Assembly: GCF_001792775.2 (NCBI RefSeq)
Contig: NZ_MLGE02000001.1
Location: 1 to 64,000, forward strand
From: Staphylococcus pseudintermedius
Lineage (GTDB): Bacteria; Bacillota; Bacilli; Staphylococcales; Staphylococcaceae
Length of the DNA stretch: 64,000 bases
Direction of reading: 5' to 3'
The notes under the pieces were generated by a model, which saw only the letters and a list, made by a program, of their open reading frames with translations, searched no databases and was not told where the DNA came from. The position numbers and the translations under genes were made by a program. Shown one piece after another: positions 49,525 through 62,100 of this stretch (position 1 is the first letter of the stretch; every line of letters starts with the position of its first letter).

Positions 49525-52149
49525 TTATCCCTCACTTTCAACGACACTTTGTGCTGCCGCTAACTTGGCACCTGGTACACGGAATGGCGAACATGACACA
49601 TAATCAATCGCCATACGGTTAAAGTGGTGGATGGATTTCGGGTCCCCGCCGAGCTCACCACAGACACCGATTTTAATATTAGGATTTGCGGCTTTTGCTT
49701 GTTCTGACGCATTACGAACGAGTTCACCCACGCCATCCACATCTAAAGTTTGGAATGGATCAGCTGCTAAAATATGTTGGTTCAAATAGTCATTAATAAA
49801 TTTTCCGGCATCATCACGAGAAAAGCCGAAAGTCAGTTGTGTTAAATCGTTCGTACCAAAGCTGAAGAAGTCGCACTCTTTCGCAAGGTCACCCGCAATC
49901 ACACAAGCGCGCGGTGTTTCAATCATCGTCCCTACTAAATAATGGAGTGATTGGTTCGTGTCTGTCTCAATTTGCTGAATCGCATCCAGAATTTGTGCTT
50001 TTAATACTTTAAACTCTGCCACAGTAGAAACGAGCGGCACCATAATTTCTGGATGACATGTGATACCCTCTTCTTTCAATTGCGCCACACTCTTCATCAT
50101 CGCTTCGACTTGCATAACATACAATTCTGGATATGTGATCGCGAGACGACAACCACGGTGGCCTAACATAGGGTTCGTTTCATGCAATTCTGCTATGCGT
50201 TGTTTCAACTGTGCCGCTGAAATGTTTAACTGCTTTGCGACACTGTCAACTTCTTCGTCAGATTTCGGTAAAAATTCATGAAGCGGTGGATCGAGTAAAC
50301 GCACAATCGTTGGACGTTCGCCTGATAAACGGAAAATTTGTTCAAAATCTTCTGTTTGATATGTGCGAATACGGTTTAAAGCTTGTGTTCGCGTCTCATC
50401 GTCTGAAGATAAAATGAATCGACGCATTTCTACTAATCGTTCTGCACCGAAAAACATATGTTCTGTACGGACAAGGCCAATACCTTGCGCATTGAACTGA
50501 TAACCCGCTTCAATATCAGGCGTCGTTTCCGCATTCATACGAACACCTAGACGCGCAATCTCTTCCGTCCATTGCATAAATTGTTCGAACGCCTCGCTAT
50601 GTTCTGCACTTGTCGTTTCCACGATACCTGCATAAATGTCACCTTGTGCGCCGTCGACAGAAATTTCATCCCCTTCAAATAACTGACCATTCGCATAAGT
50701 CACTGTTTTCTCACGTGTATTAATTTCAAGGTCCGCACAGCCTGTCACACAACATTTCCCCATGCCACGCGCGACTACAGCCGCATGCGACGTCATTCCA
50801 CCGTGTGTCGTTACGATGGCTTCACTCGCAATCATCCCTTCAATATCTTCCGGTGACGTTTCTGGACGCATTAAAATGACTTTTTCGCCCGCCTCAGCTT
50901 GACGTTTCGCTTCTTCTGCTGAAAACACAATTTTACCCGTCGCCGCACCTGGACTCGCTGGTAAACCTGCCTTCGAAATGATTGTCGCCGCTTCTAACGC
51001 TTGTGCTTCAAATGTTGGATGTAATAACGTATCAATGGATTTCACGTCCACTTTAGTCATCGCATCTTTTTTCGAAATGACGCCCTCTTCGACTAAATCA
51101 ACCGCAATTTGCATCGCCGCTTTCGCTGTACGTTTACCATTACGCGTTTGCAGAATATAAAGCTTTTCATTTTCAATCGTAAATTCAATATCTTGCATAT
51201 CTTGATAATGTTGTTCGAGTTGGTCCGCCACAGCCACAAATTGTTCATGGACGTGTGGCATTTGGTCGTGTAATGTCGCAATATCTTGGGGCGTACGAAT
51301 CCCTGCGACCACATCTTCCCCTTGTGCGTTCAACAAATATTCACCAAATAGTTTCGCTTCACCTGTGACAGGATTGCGTGTAAAAGCAACCCCCGTTCCA
51401 CTTTGCGGTCCACTATTTCCGAACACCATTTCTTGTACATTCACAGCTGTTCCAATATGATGTGGAATGTCATTCAGGTCACGATACACACGTGCACGGT
51501 CATTATCCCAAGATTTGAAGACTGCCTCAATTGCTTCTAACAACTGATCAAGTGGGTTTTGTGGGAATGGTTTATACACTTCTTCAATATAAACCGTTTT
51601 AAAGTGTTCACAGATTTCTTGTAACCCTTCAGCCGGAATATCCGCATCATTTTGATAACCGTGCGTTGCTTTGTAATTATCGAAGTATATATCAAATGCA
51701 GTCATCGGAATCCCGTACACGACTTCCCCAAACATTTGTAAGAGACGACGATAACAATCATAAGCAAAACGTGCATCATTCGTTTTACGTGCGAGTTTTT
51801 CAACATTTTCATCATTCAAGCCTAAATTTAAAATCGTATCCATCATGCCCGGCATCGAAATTTTAGCCCCACTACGAACTGAAACAAGTAACAGGTTTTC
51901 ATCTGAAGAAAATGCCTTATTCGTACGCCCTGAAAACGCCTCCAATTGTTTTTGTAACTGTGTTTTCACTTCATCTGACAACTGGTCACCACGCTCTAAA
52001 TATTCAATACATGCGGCTGTCGTTATCGTGAAACCATCAGGAACTGGTAAACCTAAACGCTTCATTTCTGATAAATTGGCCCCTTTGCCACCGAGTAAAT
52101 CTTTCATATTTTTCTGACCTTCATCAAATGCATAAACATATTTTGTCAT
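49525..52149 (-). CDS. ppdK: Pyruvate, phosphate dikinase
   Basis: An 874-residue enzyme that interconverts pyruvate + ATP + Pi and phosphoenolpyruvate + AMP + PPi. N-terminal ATP-grasp domain (GGKGANLSEMKRLGLPVPDG near 24-43), swivelling phosphohistidine domain with H455 in GGMTSHAAVVARG (T453 is the regulatory target), and a C-terminal TIM barrel ending with GVCGELGGDP. Start ATG at 52149 with GAGGTG; length is standard. Operon with its regulator. Confidence 0.96.
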   Translation of the reverse strand: MTKYVYAFDEGQKNMKDLLGGKGANLSEMKRLGLPVPDGFTITTAACIEYLERGDQLSDEVKTQLQKQLEAFSGRTNKAFSSDENLLLVSVRSGAKISMPGMMDTILNLGLNDENVEKLARKTNDARFAYDCYRRLLQMFGEVVYGIPMTAFDIYFDNYKATHGYQNDADIPAEGLQEICEHFKTVYIEEVYKPFPQNPLDQLLEAIEAVFKSWDNDRARVYRDLNDIPHHIGTAVNVQEMVFGNSGPQSGTGVAFTRNPVTGEAKLFGEYLLNAQGEDVVAGIRTPQDIATLHDQMPHVHEQFVAVADQLEQHYQDMQDIEFTIENEKLYILQTRNGKRTAKAAMQIAVDLVEEGVISKKDAMTKVDVKSIDTLLHPTFEAQALEAATIISKAGLPASPGAATGKIVFSAEEAKRQAEAGEKVILMRPETSPEDIEGMIASEAIVTTHGGMTSHAAVVARGMGKCCVTGCADLEINTREKTVTYANGQLFEGDEISVDGAQGDIYAGIVETTSAEHSEAFEQFMQWTEEIARLGVRMNAETTPDIEAGYQFNAQGIGLVRTEHMFFGAERLVEMRRFILSSDDETRTQALNRIRTYQTEDFEQIFRLSGERPTIVRLLDPPLHEFLPKSDEEVDSVAKQLNISAAQLKQRIAELHETNPMLGHRGCRLAITYPELYVMQVEAMMKSVAQLKEEGITCHPEIMVPLVSTVAEFKVLKAQILDAIQQIETDTNQSLHYLVGTMIETPRACVIAGDLAKECDFFSFGTNDLTQLTFGFSRDDAGKFINDYLNQHILAADPFQTLDVDGVGELVRNASEQAKAANPNIKIGVCGELGGDPKSIHHFNRMAIDYVSCSPFRVPGAKLAAAQSVVESEG

Positions 52150-52276
52150 ACTGAGCACCTCTATCTTTTTAATATGACATACTAATTAAATAAAAGTATG
52201 TCATATTAATCCGAAATTGACAATCAAAAATAGCTGTATTCATTAATTTTTTTATTTACTGTCAATAATTTGTCAT

Positions 52277-52549
52277 AAAGAAGGCCATGTCCAATTATCA
52301 AAGGGTATCACATCTTACGTCCATATTGATGACACCGTTGAAGCAGCAATCAAAGCGTTCGATTTCGAACCAGGTATTTATAACGTGACAGATGACGAGC
52401 CGATTGATGGCGAAACATGGGCTACTTGGTATGCCGAACAACTGAACGTTTCTTCTCATATTAAATTTTTCAAAGCGCAATCATTCGAACGTGGCGCGGA
52501 GAATCGAAAATACAAAGCACAAGGTGGCACATTGTTATATTCAACTTGA
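52277..52549 (+). pseudogene. 3' fragment of an NAD-dependent epimerase/dehydratase-type gene
   Basis: An open frame without start reads SYVHIDDTVEAAIKAFDFEP, then GIYNVTDDEPIDGETWATWY, ending GGTLLYST and a stop. The VHIDD and GIYNVTDDEP motifs belong to the C-terminal half of extended short-chain dehydrogenases. The N-terminal Rossmann half is missing. It is a deletion relic beside the divergently oriented ppdK. Confidence 0.7.
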
Positions 52550-53017
52550 CGTGATGGTATGAATGTAAACGAATAAATAACTGTAACGGAAAGCATACTT
52601 CAAATGGTGCTTTTCGTTTTTTATTTGAATTTAATGAAGTCTCTGTTTAATTTTGTTCAATATGACATGCTTAAGAGAAAATGAATGATGGAAGCATGAT
52701 TTCAAAATGCTTTTTGATGTTCACACGCGCACTACTTTAAATTCGGAAATATAGTGCCGGCAAAGATAAGGTGATAACAGTCATTTAAAAACCAGATAAC
52801 GCTAGCGATTGATATAGATTTAAGAAGGAGCAACTTCAAAAAGCGAGCCATATTTATCCGTACACTAGCAACCATGTCCTATATATTACGAAAGCTAATT
52901 GCCAAAAATTTAGTTGCAAACCAAAGTGAATCCACTGAGTAATTAGCTTATTCCAAATAAAGTTTTACACATTATTTCTTAACCGTTTATTAAATGCTTT
53001 AAGAATTGTTTAATTTC
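52550..53017. other. Gene-free stretch upstream of vwb
   Basis: After the terminator at 52584-52620 I find no credible frame or RNA until the vwb promoter. The DNA becomes increasingly AT-rich toward 53000. Confidence 0.5.
52584..52620 (+). terminator. Terminator behind the dehydratase relic
   Basis: CGGAAAGCA and TGCTTTTCG arms with a T-run of six; preserved although the gene is broken. Confidence 0.7.
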
Positions 53018-53062
53018 AATTAATTCCGAGTTAATTTCTCTTATTTTAAAAGTGATATATAA
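53018..53062 (+). promoter_or_regulatory. vwb promoter with SaeR-like box
   Basis: ATTAA-N6-GTTAA (53018-53033) differs from the SaeR consensus GTTAA-N6-GTTAA at one base. It abuts a weak -35 (TTTCTC), and TATAAT at 53057-53062 follows 17 nt later. The 23-nt distance from box to -10 equals that at the SSL gene. Confidence 0.6.
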
Positions 53063-53143
53063 TCAATGCTTACAAATTAATTAATTGGGAGATTAAAAGT
53101 AATTTGTAACTATAAATATATTCATATTAAGGGAGAAGAATTA

Positions 53144-54652
53144 ATGAAAAAGAAATTGCTTGTTTTATCCGCAAGTGCTGTGCTTGCTTCACACTTTTTA
53201 GTTGGAGGAGAAGCGTCTGCCATTGTTTCAGGGGAGAAAAATCCTTATACATCTAAAGCTTTATCGATTATGGAGAAGAGTAGTACGTCATCAGTCACTA
53301 CAGAACAATATAAAAAGAGCTTAGAAGATTTGATTTATGCATTAAGTATTTATAATCATGAAAGATATGATGAGCCAGAATATGAGGCAGCCGTAAAGAA
53401 ATATCAACAACGTTTTATGGCTGAGATGGAAGCGATGAACCAATTTTTACAAGGCGAAAAAGTTAAAGAAAGAAAAAGACAAAAGAACGAAGATATTCCA
53501 GAACATGTTATCGGGTTAACGCACCAACGATATGAAGCCATTTATAACGCATTAAAAGAAAATAAAAGTGATTTTGATCGAGAAATCACAGAGCTGAATG
53601 AAAAACACCCTGAGTTAAAAACTTTTAATCAACAACAACAAACTGAAGCAGATCAAAAATTAAATGACTTAGAAAACCAAGTGTTAATGTTAGGTCAAAC
53701 ATTTACTAGAAAAACAGATGCAAGGGCTAACTTATATCAAAAACTCGATATGAGCATTGGTAACTTAGACTATGAACGTGAAGAAAAGAAACCGATTAAC
53801 AAAAGGATGTTAGACCGAAAAATAGAAGACTTGGAAACAATCATTGATGAATTTTTTGAAGAAACGGATTTAGCACGTCCTAAAGAAATCCCTGTTTTGA
53901 CAAGGGAAAATGAAAAAGATAGTGCAGTGAAAGCAAAACTTAGACAAGATGCTCAAGATGCTAAAAATGACGCAAGTTTGAGACACCCTAGAGTGTTAAA
54001 ACAACAAAGTACTGACGCACCATCTCAACCGAGTCACCAAGAAGTTGCGCAACCATCAGTTAATAGCATCGAAATCAAAGCACCACAAACTGCAACACCA
54101 CAACAACCTGTGCATACTGAAACAATCGTACACACACCAATGACTGCTGTACCACAAACGAAGTATGAGATTACATTCGACGTACCTCAAGGGCGTAACA
54201 CACAAACATCAGCTACTGCTAACAGTGAACAAGCAACTGAAACAGTCGACGAACCAAAGGCAAATGGACAAGTACAATCTGAACAAGTCTCGACACCTGG
54301 AGTACAACAAACACATTCAATGGCACAACAATCAGAGACACCTCAGCCAGTAGCAGAAGAAACTGAAATAATCACAGAAAATCACGTCGTTGATATTGAT
54401 GAATCTACTACTTTCCAAAAGTCAGGCTATTTGTATGGTGTAAGCGAAAGTGATACATCTGGCTACACAGAAAGAGAAAAGCGCGCCATTCGACGTAACC
54501 ATGTGAGAGAGGCAGAAGCATTAGTAAACCAGTACGTTGAGACACATCGTTACCAAGACCGAATGGCGGCTCAACAAAAAGTCAACACATTAAGCAAAGC
54601 CCACCAAAAACGCTTTAACAAAATGATTAATAAAGCTTACAACGGTCAATAA
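53144..54652 (+). CDS. vwb: von Willebrand factor-binding protein (secreted coagulase)
   Basis: A 502-residue secreted protein that activates host prothrombin without proteolysis. Signal peptide 1-26 ends ASA; the mature N-terminus IVSG (27-30) provides the Ile-Val pair that inserts into prothrombin. The D1-D2 helical domain (to about 285) matches S. aureus vWbp (EKNPYTSKAL, PEYEAAVKKYQQRFMAE, GLTHQRYEAIY). A low-complexity Gln/Thr/Pro-rich region follows, then a conserved C-terminal domain (TEREKRAIRRNHVREAEAL to KAYNGQ). vWbp fits better than Coa because of this C-terminus and the absence of 27-residue fibrinogen repeats. GGGAGAAG precedes the ATG. Confidence 0.92.
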   Translation: MKKKLLVLSASAVLASHFLVGGEASAIVSGEKNPYTSKALSIMEKSSTSSVTTEQYKKSLEDLIYALSIYNHERYDEPEYEAAVKKYQQRFMAEMEAMNQFLQGEKVKERKRQKNEDIPEHVIGLTHQRYEAIYNALKENKSDFDREITELNEKHPELKTFNQQQQTEADQKLNDLENQVLMLGQTFTRKTDARANLYQKLDMSIGNLDYEREEKKPINKRMLDRKIEDLETIIDEFFEETDLARPKEIPVLTRENEKDSAVKAKLRQDAQDAKNDASLRHPRVLKQQSTDAPSQPSHQEVAQPSVNSIEIKAPQTATPQQPVHTETIVHTPMTAVPQTKYEITFDVPQGRNTQTSATANSEQATETVDEPKANGQVQSEQVSTPGVQQTHSMAQQSETPQPVAEETEIITENHVVDIDESTTFQKSGYLYGVSESDTSGYTEREKRAIRRNHVREAEALVNQYVETHRYQDRMAAQQKVNTLSKAHQKRFNKMINKAYNGQ

Positions 54653-54668
54653 AATATCAAATAATCAA

Positions 54669-54711
54669 GAAAACCCTTATTTTAAGTTGTAACTCAAAAT
54701 AAGGGTTTTAC
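54669..54711 (+). terminator. Terminator of vwb
   Basis: AAAACCCTTATTTT and AAAATAAGGGTTTT form a 14-bp stem with T-rich end. Confidence 0.85.
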
Positions 54712-54744
54712 TTATTAAATTTCCATGACATTAATTAATAATCA

Positions 54745-54789
54745 TTTAAAAATTAGTTAATATTAAAATCTCTAGTATCTCTATATAAT
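54745..54789 (+). promoter_or_regulatory. SSL promoter with SaeR-like box
   Basis: TTTAA-N6-GTTAA (54745-54760), then 23 nt to TATAAT (54784-54789), the same geometry as at vwb. Confidence 0.55.
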
Positions 54790-54845
54790 TAAAAAGTCTT
54801 CAATGACAAACAATAGATGACAACATATTAAGGAGAAAAATCATC

Positions 54846-55550
54846 ATGAAGCAATCAACTATTCTAAAAGTAAGTTTAGCAGTAGGTATTTTAACAACAG
54901 GTGGGGGGATACACAGTCAGGCAGCCGCATTCGCTAGCGAAGCACATGCCCAAAATGTTCACTCTGAAGCGCAACAACTTAAAGATTATTACTCTAAAAC
55001 TTATTTTGAATACAACGACGTGACTGGTTATGTAGAAGATAATAACAAGTTAAGTGTCGTAACACCTCATGGAACAGCAGTGTTCGTTTCATTAGTAGGA
55101 AATGACTTATCAAAATATACAGATAAAGCAAACGGGTATGACCATTTAGATCTTTTTGTGGTGCCTGAGGGAACAGATAGAAGTGCCGAAACGAAATCTA
55201 TTGGGGGCATTACTCGTACGAACCAAGCGACATACCACGATTACGTAAAAAGACCTAATATCGTGATTAATAGAACGAGTGGTATAGTCACTTCAAGCAT
55301 GAGCACAAATGACTTTTCGATTAACAAAGAAGAAGTGTCTTTAAAAGAATTAGACTTTAAACTTCGAAAAATGCTTATGAAAGAATATGGTTTATACCAA
55401 AACGGTTCAAGTAATGGAAAAATTGTCATCAAAATTGGGGATAATGATAAAGACATCATGACTTTAGAGTTAAATAAAAAGTTACAAGAACACCGTATGA
55501 GCGACACGGTGGATGTCAATAAAATCCAACAAATTACGATAGATCTGTAA
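54846..55550 (+). CDS. Staphylococcal superantigen-like protein (SSL)
   Basis: A 234-residue secreted protein. Signal peptide 1 to about 35 (AHA), an OB-fold domain (about 42-135) and a C-terminal beta-grasp domain with the superantigen-family motif VSLKELDFKLRKMLMKEYGLY (164-184) and GKIVIK. No cysteines and no enterotoxin disulfide loop, so it belongs with SSLs rather than enterotoxins. SSLs block complement, Fc receptors or leukocyte receptors; which one cannot be told. AAGGAG before the ATG. In S. aureus SSLs occur in arrays; here a single gene follows vwb. Confidence 0.88.
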   Translation: MKQSTILKVSLAVGILTTGGGIHSQAAAFASEAHAQNVHSEAQQLKDYYSKTYFEYNDVTGYVEDNNKLSVVTPHGTAVFVSLVGNDLSKYTDKANGYDHLDLFVVPEGTDRSAETKSIGGITRTNQATYHDYVKRPNIVINRTSGIVTSSMSTNDFSINKEEVSLKELDFKLRKMLMKEYGLYQNGSSNGKIVIKIGDNDKDIMTLELNKKLQEHRMSDTVDVNKIQQITIDL

Positions 55551-55574
55551 AAAGTTCTATTTGATATAGATAAA

Positions 55575-55607
55575 AGAGGTAGCCCTAAATGGTTGCCTCT
55601 TTTTTTG
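55575..55607 (+). terminator. Terminator of the SSL gene
   Basis: AGAGGTAGCC and GGTTGCCTCT arms followed by seven T. Confidence 0.85.
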
Positions 55608-55620
55608 TAGTATCATTCAT

Positions 55621-55655
55621 AAAAACAGGCTAGGAATAACGTTATCCTAGCCTAC
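55621..55655 (-). terminator. Terminator of panBCD
   Basis: GCTAGGATAACGTTATCCTAGC-type palindrome followed by GTTTTT on the minus strand, 12 nt past the panD stop. Confidence 0.8.
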
Positions 55656-55667
55656 CTTACTGTATAT

Positions 55668-57726
<2,059 letters not shown>

Positions 57727-57968
57727 CCTTTAATTTTTATTATATCAATAGTAAATCAAGTCACTTGAATTTTCCATTGATTTTTTTATTTTTGCAGAAC
57801 GCTTCCTTTAATTATGAAAAGTATTTGAACATTCACTTCTATTAATCACATATACTTCTCATTTATCGTTTATCTACACTTTACAACTTTTCCAAAACAT
57901 AATAAATTAAAGCATATTCATATGTGGAACAAAAATACTTAAATTAATTAGAAGAAAGGTGATCTCCA

Positions 57969-58829
57969 ATGACTCGAATTGCTGTTATTGGTCCAGGTGC
58001 AGTAGGAACATCTATTGCAGTCGCCCTATCCGATGAATACGAAGTCACACTGGTCGGACGTCGTGCTCAAACTTTAACATTTGAAGATTATGTAGATCAG
58101 ACAACTCGTACACTTTCCGTGAATGCACTCCAAGAAGCGACAGAACCGTTTGATTTAATTTTTATCGCCGTGAAAACACATCAATTGGCGAATGTGATTG
58201 CCAAACTACCCGAACTCACACACGACAAAACCACCCTTATTCTTGCACAAAATGGCTATGGTATGCTTGAACAATTGAAAGATTATCGCGCCTATCAAGC
58301 GGTTGTTTATATCAGTGGTCAGAAAAAAGACAGCCATGTGACGCACTTCAGAGACTACAAACTACATCTCCAATCTGATGCCGTCACAGAACAACTCGCA
58401 CAAGCATTTTCAGCAACAAAGTTAGAACTCGTGTTGGAGCCTTATATTCAACAAGCGATTTGGTATAAATTAATTGTCAACCTTGGTATTAATACTGTCA
58501 CTGCACTCGGACGCGATACTGCCCGTGTCCTTAAAGATGAACGGATGGCTGAACTTTGCCACCAATTGTTAATAGAAGGCGAACAAGTGGCACGTGCAGA
58601 AGGGATACATTTCAATACGGATTTCGTCACATCAATCATGAATATTTATGCAGGCTATCCTGATGAAATGGGGACGAGCATGTATTACGATACGATGAAT
58701 CAACATCCTTTAGAAGTAGAAGCGATACAAGGTTACATTTATCGACGTGCCAAAGCCCATCAATTGGACACACCACATTTGGAGACCATTTACACCTTGC
58801 TCGCCTATCAAAATCAAAGTAGGTTATAG
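57969..58829 (+). CDS. panE: 2-dehydropantoate 2-reductase
   Basis: 286 residues: NADPH-binding Rossmann motif GPGAVGTSIAVAL (8-20) followed by the all-helical C-terminal domain with the catalytic lysine in WYKLIVNLGINTVTAL. Reduces ketopantoate to pantoate between PanB and PanC. It is divergent from panB, separated by 242 bp, with AAAGGTG before the ATG. S. aureus has other ketopantoate reductases, so redundancy is possible, but context supports panE. Confidence 0.88.
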   Translation: MTRIAVIGPGAVGTSIAVALSDEYEVTLVGRRAQTLTFEDYVDQTTRTLSVNALQEATEPFDLIFIAVKTHQLANVIAKLPELTHDKTTLILAQNGYGMLEQLKDYRAYQAVVYISGQKKDSHVTHFRDYKLHLQSDAVTEQLAQAFSATKLELVLEPYIQQAIWYKLIVNLGINTVTALGRDTARVLKDERMAELCHQLLIEGEQVARAEGIHFNTDFVTSIMNIYAGYPDEMGTSMYYDTMNQHPLEVEAIQGYIYRRAKAHQLDTPHLETIYTLLAYQNQSRL

Positions 58830-58873
58830 TGAAAAGTAAGTAGTTACAATACTTGGATTGGAAAATTTGAATA

Positions 58874-58914
58874 AGGAAGTCTGAGAAAATTCACGCTCCC
58901 CGGACTTCCTTCTT
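58874..58914. terminator. Bidirectional terminator
   Basis: AAGGAAGTC and GACTTCCTT arms between the convergent panE and glucosidase genes. Confidence 0.75.
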
Positions 58915-58919
58915 TATGC

Positions 58920-60245
<1,326 letters not shown>

Positions 60246-61832
60246 TTATACTTCCTCCTCTTTTTCCAACTTTTCTTCAAAGTAATCCCTGACTTGTGGC
60301 ACACTCATGCCAACAATCACTTGAATACTACGCCCACTCTTCACTAATCCATGGGCCATTTGTTCATGTGTAAAGTAGTCACTTTCTCTCACTAAATTTG
60401 GATCTTTAACAGTTAAACGTAAACGTGTTGCACAGTTCGTCACATCAACAATGTTGTCTTTGCCACCGAGACCTTCTAAATAATAAATCGCTTTTTGGTC
60501 ATATTCATTTTCAACTAATGCTTTTTTGGACGCACTTTGCTTTTGTTGATAATCTTTTTTCGTAAACAACTTAGCACCTTCATCACCTTTACGTCCTGGA
60601 ATTGGAATATCAAACTTTTCAATTAAATATTTGAAAGTCACAAAATAAATACCTGTGAAAATAAAGCCGATAATGAATTGTGCGATATATACACTCGCAT
60701 GATTACCGAATAATGGAATCCAGTTCGTCGCAGCAATTTCAATCAAGCCACCACCCATCAGACCAACGACACCGAACGCATTCATTAATGTCACCATTGT
60801 TGCGCCTAATACTGCATGAATCGCGAATAAATATGGTGCAATGAATAAGAATGTGAACTCTAATGGCTCTGTAATGCCAGCAAATATTGCAGTTAATGAA
60901 GCTGGTACAACCAATGCGATGACTTTCTTTCTATTCGCTTTTGGTGTTGAGAACACCATTGCTAAAGCGACACCAAGCAATCCAAACATTTTGATATTTC
61001 CTTGTAATAAGAAACCATATGGATAGAGTTCTTTTAATGCTTTCGTTGAGTTAGAAAATTCATTAAGATGATGAATCCAATAAGGTCTCAAACCACCATC
61101 TACCGCAGTTGGCCCAAACTCAAATGGGGTATAAATGAAATGATGTAACCCAGTTGGTATTAAAATACGCTCTAAAAAGTGGAATAACCATACACCGATG
61201 AGCCCTGAATGTAACATCACACCTTGTAATGATTTAATCCCTACTTGGACGTATGGCCATACAAATGCTGTGACAATTGCAACTGGAATCATCAAAAAGA
61301 AACCAATCATGACAACAAATGTAAGCCCTTGGAAAATCCCTAACATCTCAGGCAACTTTTGATCATAAAAACGGTTATGTATCCAAATCGCAATCGCTGA
61401 GATCAAAATGGCACCGATAATACTTGTATCTAATGTCGGGATACCTGCAATCGTTTTAACACCCGTAACATTTTCGACCCCTTTACTTAAATCAACCCCA
61501 AACACATCCGGCCAAATCGTCAGTAATGCATTGATGAAATTATTAAATACGAGATAAATCATCAATGCTGCTAAAGTTGCACGCCCTTGTGCTTTTTTCG
61601 CTAATGAGATAGGCAAACCAATCACAAAAGCTAACTCCATGTGGGTGAAGATGGTCCAACCCCCACTCTCAACCACACTCCAAATGTTAAACCACGTTGT
61701 TCCTTTTGCTGCAATGCTCCCCATAATATTTTCGTTTTTAAATAGTGTCGCTAACCCAACAACAATACCGAAAAACGCAAATAGAATAACAGGAACAATC
61801 ATCGCACTCCCAAAACGTTTGATTGCATTCAT
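60246..61832 (-). CDS. glvC: PTS alpha-glucoside EIICB component
   Basis: 528 residues: EIIC membrane domain (about ten helices; ITEPLEFTFLFIAPYLF motif near the middle) then EIIB with phospho-cysteine C467 (DVTNCATRLRL). No EIIA, so it uses a shared one. Start ATG at 61832 with GGAGGG upstream; an ATG six codons earlier overlaps that site. Imports and phosphorylates maltose-type sugars for the neighbouring glucosidase. Confidence 0.9.
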   Translation of the reverse strand: MNAIKRFGSAMIVPVILFAFFGIVVGLATLFKNENIMGSIAAKGTTWFNIWSVVESGGWTIFTHMELAFVIGLPISLAKKAQGRATLAALMIYLVFNNFINALLTIWPDVFGVDLSKGVENVTGVKTIAGIPTLDTSIIGAILISAIAIWIHNRFYDQKLPEMLGIFQGLTFVVMIGFFLMIPVAIVTAFVWPYVQVGIKSLQGVMLHSGLIGVWLFHFLERILIPTGLHHFIYTPFEFGPTAVDGGLRPYWIHHLNEFSNSTKALKELYPYGFLLQGNIKMFGLLGVALAMVFSTPKANRKKVIALVVPASLTAIFAGITEPLEFTFLFIAPYLFAIHAVLGATMVTLMNAFGVVGLMGGGLIEIAATNWIPLFGNHASVYIAQFIIGFIFTGIYFVTFKYLIEKFDIPIPGRKGDEGAKLFTKKDYQQKQSASKKALVENEYDQKAIYYLEGLGGKDNIVDVTNCATRLRLTVKDPNLVRESDYFTHEQMAHGLVKSGRSIQVIVGMSVPQVRDYFEEKLEKEEEV

Positions 61833-61996
61833 GAGCAAAAATCCCTCCATCAGATTAGAAGATTTCTGTGCGAACCGATATCGCGCTGTTATGATTAAAC
61901 ACGCGTGACTACTCTGAATTACTTTTAATCATTCTAATCTTTTTCATTTGATGAACTGTGTCGACAAACGATGCATTTCATCTAGCCTCAATATAA

Positions 61997-62010
61997 TTGA
62001 AGCGCTTACA
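61997..62010. promoter_or_regulatory. CcpA cre site in the glv control region
   Basis: TTGAAGCGCTTACA matches the palindromic cre TGTAAGCGCTTACA at 12 of 14 positions, between glvC and the regulator gene. Confidence 0.6.
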
Positions 62011-62039
62011 TTTTGGAATGCATTTGACACTTTTTGGAA
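62011..62039. promoter_or_regulatory. Direct repeats TTTTGGAA, 21 bp apart
   Basis: TTTTGGAATGC at 62011 and TTTTGGAAGC at 62032 are spaced by two helical turns, directly after the cre site. They are candidates for the binding site of the adjacent RpiR-type regulator. Confidence 0.45.
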
Positions 62040-62100
62040 GCACATAGTACGATTGGGTTATATTTACAATTGATGAAAATATTTTCAGGAGGCGTTGAAG

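Noticed and set aside
53144..54652. Coa-type staphylocoagulase instead of vWbp
   Set aside because: The C-terminus matches vWbp and there are no 27-residue fibrinogen-binding repeats.
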